In this document: positions 1-6,304 of the stretch, piece by piece
Layout: every line of letters begins with the position of its first letter
Position numbering within the stretch: the first letter of the stretch is position 1
NCBI GenBank assembly: GCA_018711415.1
Contig: DVIJ01000123.1
Coordinates: forward strand, 1 to 9,439
Source: Scatomorpha merdavium
Lineage (GTDB): Bacteria > Bacillota > Clostridia > Oscillospirales > Oscillospiraceae
Reading direction: 5' to 3'
Length of the DNA stretch: 9,439 nucleotides
Position numbers and translations under genes: made by a program
Notes under the pieces: generated by a model
The model's database searches: none
The model's input: only the letters and a program-made list of their open reading frames with translations
What the model was told of the DNA's origin: nothing

Positions 1-878
1 CCGAGGAGTACGAGGGCTATCTCCCGCTGCAGACTCTGAACAAGGTCTTTATGTACAACAACACCGGCGACAAGGCCTTCAACAACGTCTGGGACTTCGT
101 CGCTGAGGACGCCCACGGCCTGTTTATGGACATCGACTCCGAGGTCGTCGGCAAGAACTTCCTCTACATGCTGACGAACGATACATACTCCGCATGGCTC
201 AAGGAGGCCTTTGACGCCCTCTCCGCCGAGGAGCAGGCCTACTTCCAGCCCACCATCGACGCCATGGCCTCCGACGCTGCTGACTTCGGCCTCGGCGAGA
301 ACGGCAAGTACGCCCTGGCCTGGATAAAGCTCTGGGTCGGCAGCTACAACGCCCAGACGGACGACGGCCCCATCTGCAACACCCTCGTTGACAAGTCCGC
401 CACCGACCAGTTCGGCCTGCTGGTGTACTCCAAGCTGCGCTCCGTTGAGGAGTCGGCCTCTGTGTCGAAGAACAACATCACGATAGCGGCCTACGCCGAC
501 GGCTACACCGGCATCGGCGGCTACGGCTACTGCCACTACCTCTTCGTCACCGACAACAGCCCGCTGCCCTGGACCGCCTGTGCCTTCATCGCCTACATGA
601 CCTGCACGGCCGACGGCTTCTCCGCCTGGGGCAAGGACATCGGCGGCTACTCCTCCAACCCGACTGTCGCCGCTGAGAACGAGGAGATCTTCCAGCACCA
701 GACCGGCGGTATGGCCGAGGACGGCACCACCGTCGAGTTCGCCGCACTCAATGACGCCGGCTATGACTGGTGGACCACCGACGGCAAGCTCGTGCTCGAG
801 GACCCCGAGTACTGCGCCTCCGTCTCCTTCACTGTCGGCAGCTGGATCGAGACCCTCGACAAATACTCCGTGAGCTGA
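1..878 (+). CDS. ABC importer extracellular solute-binding protein, C-terminal part (5' end off window)
   Basis: The reading frame is open from base 3 (GAG GAG TAC) to tandem stops TGA TAA, giving 291 visible residues; the signal peptide and N-terminal lobe lie outside the window. The product should bind the substrate outside the membrane and deliver it to the permease encoded next. Visible support is a VFMYNNT-x-D-K-x-FNNVWDF stretch followed by a 'DIDSEVVGKNFLYMLTND' segment, a layout I associate with binding proteins next to two-domain AfuB/FbpB-like permeases. The C-terminal part is rich in Trp, Tyr and acidic residues, typical of a secreted binding protein. Codon use is strongly biased to C-ending codons (GCC, TCC, AAC, GAC), unlike the downstream genes and compatible with high expression. 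The ligand is not readable. It differs from the second binding protein at 5303 and is more likely the transport component because it sits with permease and ATPase. Confidence 0.8.
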   Translation, partial: EEYEGYLPLQTLNKVFMYNNTGDKAFNNVWDFVAEDAHGLFMDIDSEVVGKNFLYMLTNDTYSAWLKEAFDALSAEEQAYFQPTIDAMASDAADFGLGENGKYALAWIKLWVGSYNAQTDDGPICNTLVDKSATDQFGLLVYSKLRSVEESASVSKNNITIAAYADGYTGIGGYGYCHYLFVTDNSPLPWTACAFIAYMTCTADGFSAWGKDIGGYSSNPTVAAENEEIFQHQTGGMAEDGTTVEFAALNDAGYDWWTTDGKLVLEDPEYCASVSFTVGSWIETLDKYSVS

Positions 879-900
879 TAAAACCATCGTTTGAGTTTCG

Positions 901-937
901 GCGTCCCCGGATGATATCCGCGTCCGGGGACGCTTTC
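901..937 (+). terminator. Intercistronic hairpin, probable partial terminator or mRNA-stabilising stem
   Basis: A perfect 11-bp GC-rich inverted repeat (arms 901-911 and 923-933, 11-nt loop) is followed by TTTCT. It lies in the 89-nt gap between the binding-protein and permease genes. The tail is short, so full termination is doubtful. Such a stem after a binding-protein gene commonly lowers distal expression or protects the upstream mRNA, giving an excess of binding protein over membrane components. Confidence 0.75.
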
Positions 938-967
938 TAAAGATTCTCCGGAAAGGAAGGAGAGCGC

Positions 968-2794
968 ATGAATCAGGCTATACCGGTGCAGAGCGGCGCG
1001 GCAGCCGTTTTGAACAGGCTCCGCACCTTTTTCTCAAAGCCGCACAACGTCATACTCCTGCTTCTGGGCATCATCCTGACGGTCACCACCGTCGCGCCCA
1101 TCGTCGCCATCGTACAGGACACCTTCAAGATCCACCCCGGTACCATAGACGCACACCTAACCGGGCGGAACGAGGGTTACACGATCGTCAACTACATAGA
1201 CCTCTTCACCAGCAACGTCGCAAAGACCAACCTCTGGACGCCGCTGTGGAACACGATACTGCTCTCCGTGGGCAGCTGCCTCGTGGCGGTCATCTACGGC
1301 GGGCTCTTTGCCTTCCTTATAACGCGCTCGAACCTGGCGTGGAAGAAGTATCTGAGCGCCATCTTCATCTTCCCCTACATCATGCCGCAGTGGACGCTGG
1401 CCGTCGTGTGGCAGAACGTGTTCAACTCCAACGCGGTCACGGGTACCTCCAACGGCCTGCTCGCCGCTACGTTTGGAGTACAGATGCCGATGTGGTGGTG
1501 CAAGGGCCTCTTCCCGAGCGTCATTGTTTTGGGCCTGCACTACTCCGCCTTCGCCTACATCCTCGTCGGCGGCATCTTCCGCAACATGGACGCCAACCTC
1601 GAGGAAGCCGCGACCATCCTAGACACACCGAAGTGGAAAACCATGTTCAGGGTCACGCTGCCCATGGTGAAGCCCGCCATCCTCTCGACCGTGCTGCTCG
1701 TCTTTTCGAGCGCGATGGGCTCCTACCCCGTGCCGCACTACCTGGGCCTCACGACCCTCTCGACCAAGTACGTCTCCCTGAACTCCAGATATACCGGCGA
1801 GGCCAGTATTCTTGCCATCATCATGATGATCTTCGGTATCGTCATCATGCTCATGAACCAAATGTCCCTGCGCAGCCGCAAGAGCTACACCACCGTCACG
1901 GGCAAGTCGGGCCAGAGCTCGAAGATCAGTCTCGGCAAGGCCGGGCGCTTCATCATAGCGCTCATACTTGTCATACTGACCTTCTTCACGAGCATCTTCC
2001 CCATCGTCTCCTTTGCCTTCGAGACCTTCCTGCCGAACCCGGGCGACTACAGCTTCCTCTACACCGGTGACGCCTCGAACCTCACCACCAAGTGGTGGAC
2101 GACGAGCGAGAACATCACTGAAAACGGTATGTACGGTCAAAAGGGCATACTCTATAATCAAACCATCTGGTCTGCTTTCAAGGGCACCATACTCGTGTCG
2201 GTGTGCTGTGCCCTGCTCGCCGGTACCATAGGCACTATGATAGGCTACGCCGTGGCCAAAAAGCGGCGAAGTAAATGGGCCAACTACGTCAACTCCGTGG
2301 CCTTCCTGCCCTACCTCATGCCCTCGCTCGCCGTGGGCGCCGCGTTCTTCATCCTGTTCTCGAACGAGCATCTGAACCTCTTCAACACCTATACCCTGCT
2401 CATAATCGCCGGCACGGTGAAGTACATACCCTTTGCGTCCCGGAGCTCGCTCAACTCCATGCTCCAGCTCTCGGGTGAGATAGAGGAGGCCGCAATAATC
2501 CAGGACGTACCCTGGGTCAAGCGGATGACGCGGATAATCATACCCATACAGAAGTCGTCCATCATAAGCGGCTACATGCTGCCCTTCATGACCTGCCTGC
2601 GCGAGCTGTCGCTCTTCATGCTGCTCTGCGTGCAGGGCTTCATCCTCTCGACCACGCTGGACTACTTCGACGAGATGGGCCTTTACGCCTTCTCAAGCGG
2701 CATCAATCTGATACTCATCATCACCATTCTGGTCTGCAACACCCTCGTCAACAAGGTGACAGGCGCCAGTCTGGACAAAGGGATAGGAGGTTAA
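968..2794 (+). CDS. ABC importer permease, two fused MetI-type (BPD) domains, AfuB/FbpB-like
   Basis: This 608-aa integral membrane protein should form the whole translocation channel in one chain. The first half has a membrane segment at about residues 27-50, an extracytoplasmic stretch at 51-90, further helices, and an EAA loop at 212-232 (EEAATILD...LP). A basic linker at 301-325 joins it to the second half, which has a membrane segment at about 326-350, an extracytoplasmic region at 351-400, and a second EAA loop at 506-526 (EEAAIIQD...IP). Tandem EAA loops identify the fused Fe3+/thiamine/hexose-phosphate class of importers. In both loops the usual Gly of EAA-x3-G is Asp (D219, D513). 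The start follows AAGGAG (957-962) by 5 nt. The gene precedes the ATPase by 3 nt, and the ATPase ribosome site lies inside its last codons. Homologues are often labelled iron permeases, but nothing here proves iron. Confidence 0.9.
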   Translation: MNQAIPVQSGAAAVLNRLRTFFSKPHNVILLLLGIILTVTTVAPIVAIVQDTFKIHPGTIDAHLTGRNEGYTIVNYIDLFTSNVAKTNLWTPLWNTILLSVGSCLVAVIYGGLFAFLITRSNLAWKKYLSAIFIFPYIMPQWTLAVVWQNVFNSNAVTGTSNGLLAATFGVQMPMWWCKGLFPSVIVLGLHYSAFAYILVGGIFRNMDANLEEAATILDTPKWKTMFRVTLPMVKPAILSTVLLVFSSAMGSYPVPHYLGLTTLSTKYVSLNSRYTGEASILAIIMMIFGIVIMLMNQMSLRSRKSYTTVTGKSGQSSKISLGKAGRFIIALILVILTFFTSIFPIVSFAFETFLPNPGDYSFLYTGDASNLTTKWWTTSENITENGMYGQKGILYNQTIWSAFKGTILVSVCCALLAGTIGTMIGYAVAKKRRSKWANYVNSVAFLPYLMPSLAVGAAFFILFSNEHLNLFNTYTLLIIAGTVKYIPFASRSSLNSMLQLSGEIEEAAIIQDVPWVKRMTRIIIPIQKSSIISGYMLPFMTCLRELSLFMLLCVQGFILSTTLDYFDEMGLYAFSSGINLILIITILVCNTLVNKVTGASLDKGIGG

Positions 2795-2797
2795 ACC

Positions 2798-4444
2798 ATG
2801 CCTGAGATAGTACTCACCCACGTCACAAAGCGCTGGGATAAGTTCTACGCCGTCGATGACCTGAACCTCGTCATCGAGGACAACGCCTTCGTCACCCTGC
2901 TCGGCCCCTCCGGCTGCGGCAAGACCACCACCCTGCGCATGATTGCCGGCCTCGAGACCCCCACCAGCGGCCGCATCACCATCGGCGACCGCGTAGTCTT
3001 TGACAGCGAGAAGGGCATCAACATCCCCGCCAACAAGCGCAAGGTCGGCTTCCTCTTTCAGAACTATGCGCTCTGGCCCAACATGACCGTCTACAAGAAT
3101 ATTGCCTTCGGCCTCACCAACATCAAGGACGAGCTGCCCCGCATAGACTTCGACGCCAAAAAGGCCGCCCAGCTCATCGAGGTGCTGAAAAGGCCAGACG
3201 AGACGGTGCGCATCATCAAGGAGTGCGTGGACAAAAAGGGCAAGCTCGACGTCAACAAGGCGCACATAAAGCTCATAGACCGCTTCGAGATCTCGATGTT
3301 CTCGGCCAAGACGGTAATGGGCTGGAAGCTGCACGAGTCGCTCGAGCCGGGTACCGTCGCCGCGGCAAGGCTTGCCGAGTGCGAAAAGACGCTTGAGACC
3401 GCGCGCGCCAAGTGCGCCGCTGAGGGCTGTGAGTTAAACGAGGACTTTGCCTATGTGAAGGACGGCAAGGTGCAGACCAGCGTCCGCAAGCTGACTCAGG
3501 AGGAGATTGACCTCACGGTGCGCAGAGTAGCCAGGATAGTCAAGATAGGCATGTTCATGGACCGCTACCCCTCGGAGCTCTCGGGCGGTCAGCAGCAGCG
3601 CGTGGCCATCGCGAGGACGCTCGCGCCCGAGCCGACGGTGCTGTTCATGGACGAGCCGCTCTCGAACCTGGACGCTAAGCTGAGGCTTGAGATGCGCTCC
3701 GAGCTTCAGAGACTGCACATCGATACTGGCAGCACCTTCATTTACGTCACGCACGACCAGATGGAGGCCATGACGCTGGCGACGAAGATATGCCTCATAG
3801 ACAACGGCGTCCTCCAGCAATACGACGCGCCGCTGGACGTGTATAACCGTCCAAACAGCCTGTTTGTCGCTGACTTCGTCGGCAACCCGGCCATCAACTT
3901 CATCGAGGCCACGGGCAAGCAGAGGCCCGACGGCGGCATAGCGCTCGACATGCTGGGCGGCGTCTCCGCTACCTTCACGCCGAACGAGAAGCTGGATTTG
4001 GCGAAGTGGTTCCGGGACGAGGACGCCAAGGACGAGGCAAAGCGCGCCCGCGAGGCGGAGCTTGCCAAGGACAAAAAGCACGTTGAGAAGGCCAACAAGG
4101 ACACGGTGTTCCGCTGCCATATCCCGATGGTCAACGAGGCAGAGGACTTCGGCGACGAGGAATCGCCAACGGACGGGGACTTCATCATCGGCGTGCGGCC
4201 CGAATTCATTAAACTTTCCGATTCCGGCGCCATCGAGGGCGAGATCTACAGCGCCATGCCGACAGGCATGGAAACCACCGTCAGGATAAAGATAGGCGAC
4301 TATCTGCTCACCGGTGTTGTCTTTGGCGGCGTACTATATAAGATAGGCGAGAAAGTACGACTGGACTTTGACGGCAGCGGTGTGGTATTATTCAGCCGTA
4401 GGAACGGAAGGCTGATATCTCTCGGCTCCGTGGAGCTGAAGTAA
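2798..4444 (+). CDS. ABC importer ATP-binding protein with large helical-subdomain and C-terminal inserts
   Basis: This cytoplasmic ATPase should power the adjacent permease. All core motifs are present: Walker A GPSGCGKTT at 36-44 (K42), Q-loop Q88 in FLFQNYALWPN, signature LSGGQQQR at 261-268, Walker B VLFMDEP at 281-287 (catalytic E286), D-loop SNLDA at 289-293 and switch H319. In MalK-type proteins Q-loop and signature are about 50 residues apart; here they are about 173 apart, so roughly 120 extra residues (about 112-235) sit in the helical subdomain that contacts the permease. After the core, VADFVGNPAINFIE leads to a TOBE-like region, which carries a charged Lys/Glu/Asp-rich insert at about 397-459 before IIGVRPEF. 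At 548 aa it far exceeds the usual 350-370 aa. The ATG lies 7 nt after AGGAGG (2785-2790). The frame is open throughout and both inserts look like coding sequence, so a frameshift or chimera is unlikely. Confidence 0.93.
   Translation: MPEIVLTHVTKRWDKFYAVDDLNLVIEDNAFVTLLGPSGCGKTTTLRMIAGLETPTSGRITIGDRVVFDSEKGINIPANKRKVGFLFQNYALWPNMTVYKNIAFGLTNIKDELPRIDFDAKKAAQLIEVLKRPDETVRIIKECVDKKGKLDVNKAHIKLIDRFEISMFSAKTVMGWKLHESLEPGTVAAARLAECEKTLETARAKCAAEGCELNEDFAYVKDGKVQTSVRKLTQEEIDLTVRRVARIVKIGMFMDRYPSELSGGQQQRVAIARTLAPEPTVLFMDEPLSNLDAKLRLEMRSELQRLHIDTGSTFIYVTHDQMEAMTLATKICLIDNGVLQQYDAPLDVYNRPNSLFVADFVGNPAINFIEATGKQRPDGGIALDMLGGVSATFTPNEKLDLAKWFRDEDAKDEAKRAREAELAKDKKHVEKANKDTVFRCHIPMVNEAEDFGDEESPTDGDFIIGVRPEFIKLSDSGAIEGEIYSAMPTGMETTVRIKIGDYLLTGVVFGGVLYKIGEKVRLDFDGSGVVLFSRRNGRLISLGSVELK
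3131..3502 (+). other. About 120-residue insert in the ATPase helical subdomain
   Basis: This segment encodes residues about 112-235 of the ATPase, placed between NIAFGLTNIK and the TQEEI...RYPSE lead-in to the ABC signature. It is mixed-charge and predicted mainly helical, with a Cys- and Lys-containing stretch (KECVDKKGK at 141-149), an 'AHIKLIDRFEISMFSA' stretch at 155-170, a probable coiled-coil segment at about 187-210 and a small turn-rich part (CELNEDFAYVKDGK) at 211-224. I do not recognise it as a named domain. The boundaries are estimated from spacing in ordinary MalK-type ATPases. Confidence 0.75.
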
Positions 4445-4456
4445 GACCGCAGTTCG

Positions 4457-4494
4457 GCGGCGGGGGCTTTCGCCTCCGCCGCATTATTTGTTTT
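4457..4494 (+). terminator. Intrinsic terminator after the ATPase gene, possibly leaky
   Basis: An 11-bp GC-rich stem (4457-4467 with 4472-4482, one G-T pair, loop TTTC) is followed by the T-rich tail ATTATTTGTTTT. It starts 12 nt after the ATPase stop codon and ends only 12 nt before the next start codon. That leaves no room for a promoter between them, so the downstream sensor operon needs either readthrough or a promoter lying upstream of the hairpin. Confidence 0.8.
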
Positions 4495-4500
4495 AAGGTG
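4495..4500 (+). promoter_or_regulatory. Ribosome binding site that sets the HAD gene start
   Basis: AAGGTG lies 6 nt upstream of the ATG at 4507. An in-frame GTG at 4498 overlaps this site and would add three residues (MHH), so the ATG is the better start. Confidence 0.6.
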
Positions 4501-4506
4501 CATCAT

Positions 4507-5301
4507 ATGATAAAACTCATTGTCAGTGACATAGATGGAACGCTTTTACCCTATGGGCAGTCCGAGCTGGACATTGAACTCTTTGAGCTGATCCGGAGGC
4601 TCCGGTCTGCCGGAGTTACCTTCTGCCCGGCTTCGGGACGTCAGTACCACTCTCTGCGCGCGCTGTTCAGGCCAGTTTGTAACGAGTTGGCTTACATATG
4701 CGAAAACGGCTCCATCGTCTACGGCGCCGGGTCAGAGGACGCAGCAGAGGTGCTCGGAAAAACCGTCATCGAGCGCTCAAAGGCCATGGAGTTGTGCTAT
4801 GACATCATGGCTCTGGACGGACACCGGCTGCTCATATCCGGTGCGAACACGAGTTACATTCTCACCGGCGACCCGTGGTTTGAGAACTTCATGCACGTGT
4901 GCAAGGGCAACAACGTCGCGCTCATCTCGCGTCCCGAGGACGTGCCCGAGGACATCATCAAGCTGGCCGTCTACTGTCCTGACGGTACATCGGAGTGCCG
5001 CCATACCCTCGCCCCCAAGTGGAGCGGAGAACTTAGCGTGGCCTCCGCCGGTCCGGACTGGGTCGACTTCAACCTTGCGGACAAGGCCAGCGGCCTTGCC
5101 GCGCTCTGCCGGGCGCTGGGAGTCCCGGCCTCGGAGACCGCTGCATTCGGCGACAACTGGAATGATGCGCCCATGCTCAAACTCGCAGGGCGCGGCTACA
5201 TCATGTCTGGGTCGGACGAGGCATTGAGAGAACAGTTTGAGCTGCAATGTGAGAACGTCGAGAGAGTGCTTGAGCACTTCCTCGAAACAGGTGATATCTA
5301 A
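4507..5301 (+). CDS. Cof-type HAD-IIB family phosphatase
   Basis: This 264-aa cytoplasmic protein is a haloacid-dehalogenase phosphohydrolase of the Cof/YidA class, which usually acts on sugar phosphates or similar small phosphorylated metabolites with Mg2+. Motif I is DIDGTLLP with nucleophile D8 and acid/base D10; motif II is the ASGR stretch with S43; motif III is probably K193 in DKASGLAAL; motif IV is GDNWND with D216 and D220. The middle region, about 83-185, fits the C2 cap. Length is normal for the family. The chosen ATG gives a start directly before motif I (MIKLIVSDIDG), as is typical. It is the first gene after the hairpin at 4457 and is 1 nt from the binding-lipoprotein start codon. 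Its place between an organic-anion-type importer and its sensor suggests dephosphorylation of the imported compound, but that is inference. Confidence 0.92.
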   Translation: MIKLIVSDIDGTLLPYGQSELDIELFELIRRLRSAGVTFCPASGRQYHSLRALFRPVCNELAYICENGSIVYGAGSEDAAEVLGKTVIERSKAMELCYDIMALDGHRLLISGANTSYILTGDPWFENFMHVCKGNNVALISRPEDVPEDIIKLAVYCPDGTSECRHTLAPKWSGELSVASAGPDWVDFNLADKASGLAALCRALGVPASETAAFGDNWNDAPMLKLAGRGYIMSGSDEALREQFELQCENVERVLEHFLETGDI

Positions 5302-5302
5302 G

Positions 5303-6304
5303 ATGAAACGAGTGCTCTGCCTAGCTATACTGCTAATGCTGATGCTCTGCGGCTGCGGCGGCACCGACGTCTCTGCCTTTGCGCCCGAGGACAGCCAACG
5401 GCTGGTCGTCTACACCTCCCACAAGGAGGAGGTCTATGGCCCCATAGTCAAGGAGTTCCAGCAGCGGACGGGGATCTGGGTCGAGGTCGTCACTGGCGGC
5501 AGCAACGAGCTTTTGGAGCGCATCGCCCTGGAGTCGGAAAAGCCCGTCTGCGATCTCATGTTCGGCGGAGGGGTCGAGAGCCTCGCCGCCTATGAGGGCT
5601 GCTTTGAGCCCTGCACGCCGGAGGGTGTGGAGTTCCTGCGCGGCGTGGGCTTGTCCGAGGACAATTTGTGGACGCCCTTTTCCAGCCTGCCGCTGGTGCT
5701 CATCTACAACACCCGGCTCGTCTCTGAGGATGAGATTTCGGGCTGGGCAGACCTGCTGAACCCGCGCTGGAAAGGCCGGATCGCGTTCACAGACCCGACC
5801 GTGTCCGGCTCGAGCTACACCGCGGCGCTTACGCTGTTCTCCTGTATTGAGGGCGACGACTGGGACATACTCGCCCGGCTCGTTGAGAACCTTGACGGCG
5901 GCGCGCTCTCCGACTCCGGCGACGTAGTGGAGAGCGTGCGCAGCGGAAGCCGCTACATAGGCGTCACGCTTGAAGAGACGGCGCTCAAATGGCATGTGCC
6001 GGAGGTGGGCATTGTATACCCCGCCGAGGGTACCAGCGCCGTGCCGGACGGCTGCGCGCTCATAAAGGGAGCGCGCCACCCGGAAAACGCCCGGGCCTTC
6101 CTCGATTTCGTCCTGAGCCGCGACGTGCAGGAGCTGCTTGTCTCCGACCTCAGCCGCCGCAGCGTCCGCACCGACGTCCACGCTCCCGAGGACCTGCCCT
6201 CCGAGGCGGAGCTCGGCATAATTGACTACGATGTACACTGGGCGAGCTCCATCAAGGAGGAGTTTATCGCACGCTGGACGGAGCTCTGCGGGGTGACGTC
6301 ATGA
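5303..6304 (+). CDS. Solute-binding lipoprotein, Fe3+/hexose-phosphate-type fold, probable sensor partner (HptA-like)
   Basis: This 333-aa exported lipoprotein has basic start MKR, a hydrophobic core, and lipobox LCGC with lipidated Cys at residue 18. The mature part begins with LVVYTSHKEEVYGPIVKEF (34-52), a hallmark of the type-2 periplasmic-binding AfuA/FutA/PgtC group, followed by DLMFGGG (84-90), a DPTVSGSSYTAAL stretch (164-176), and a C-terminal DGCALIKGARHPENARAF segment (249-266). No Tyr-Tyr pair of the kind used by ferric-binding members is visible, so iron is not favoured. The ATG lies 1 nt beyond the HAD stop codon, with AGGTGAT (5289-5295) 7 nt upstream; an earlier in-frame ATG at 5237 would destroy the signal peptide. 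The gene overlaps the kinase gene by 4 nt (ATGA). Translational coupling to a kinase, away from the permease, suggests a sensory role like HptA of Staphylococcus aureus; a second transport receptor is the alternative. Confidence 0.87.
   Translation: MKRVLCLAILLMLMLCGCGGTDVSAFAPEDSQRLVVYTSHKEEVYGPIVKEFQQRTGIWVEVVTGGSNELLERIALESEKPVCDLMFGGGVESLAAYEGCFEPCTPEGVEFLRGVGLSEDNLWTPFSSLPLVLIYNTRLVSEDEISGWADLLNPRWKGRIAFTDPTVSGSSYTAALTLFSCIEGDDWDILARLVENLDGGALSDSGDVVESVRSGSRYIGVTLEETALKWHVPEVGIVYPAEGTSAVPDGCALIKGARHPENARAFLDFVLSRDVQELLVSDLSRRSVRTDVHAPEDLPSEAELGIIDYDVHWASSIKEEFIARWTELCGVTS

Noticed and set aside
1246..2371. Long alternative-frame and antisense reading frames of about 250-274 aa over the permease gene
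   Set aside because: They are Arg/His/Pro-rich, show no family motifs, and lie over a permease with clear membrane helices and EAA loops. They are expected shadows in GC-rich coding DNA.
2798..4444. The extra-long ATPase as a frameshift, gene fusion artefact or assembly chimera
   Set aside because: The frame is uninterrupted, motifs occur in normal order, the insert has coding-like composition, and the start and stop fit the operon spacing.
5333..6238. 301-aa antisense reading frame opposite the binding lipoprotein
   Set aside because: It mirrors a gene with clear lipobox and binding-protein motifs, and its composition is that of a reverse-frame shadow without recognisable domain or ribosome site.
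1..6304. Labelling the importer and binding proteins as ferric iron uptake
   Set aside because: Homology to this class often yields that label, but the Tyr pair typical of ferric binding is not visible in the complete binding protein, and the kinase/regulator and phosphatase context favours another substrate.
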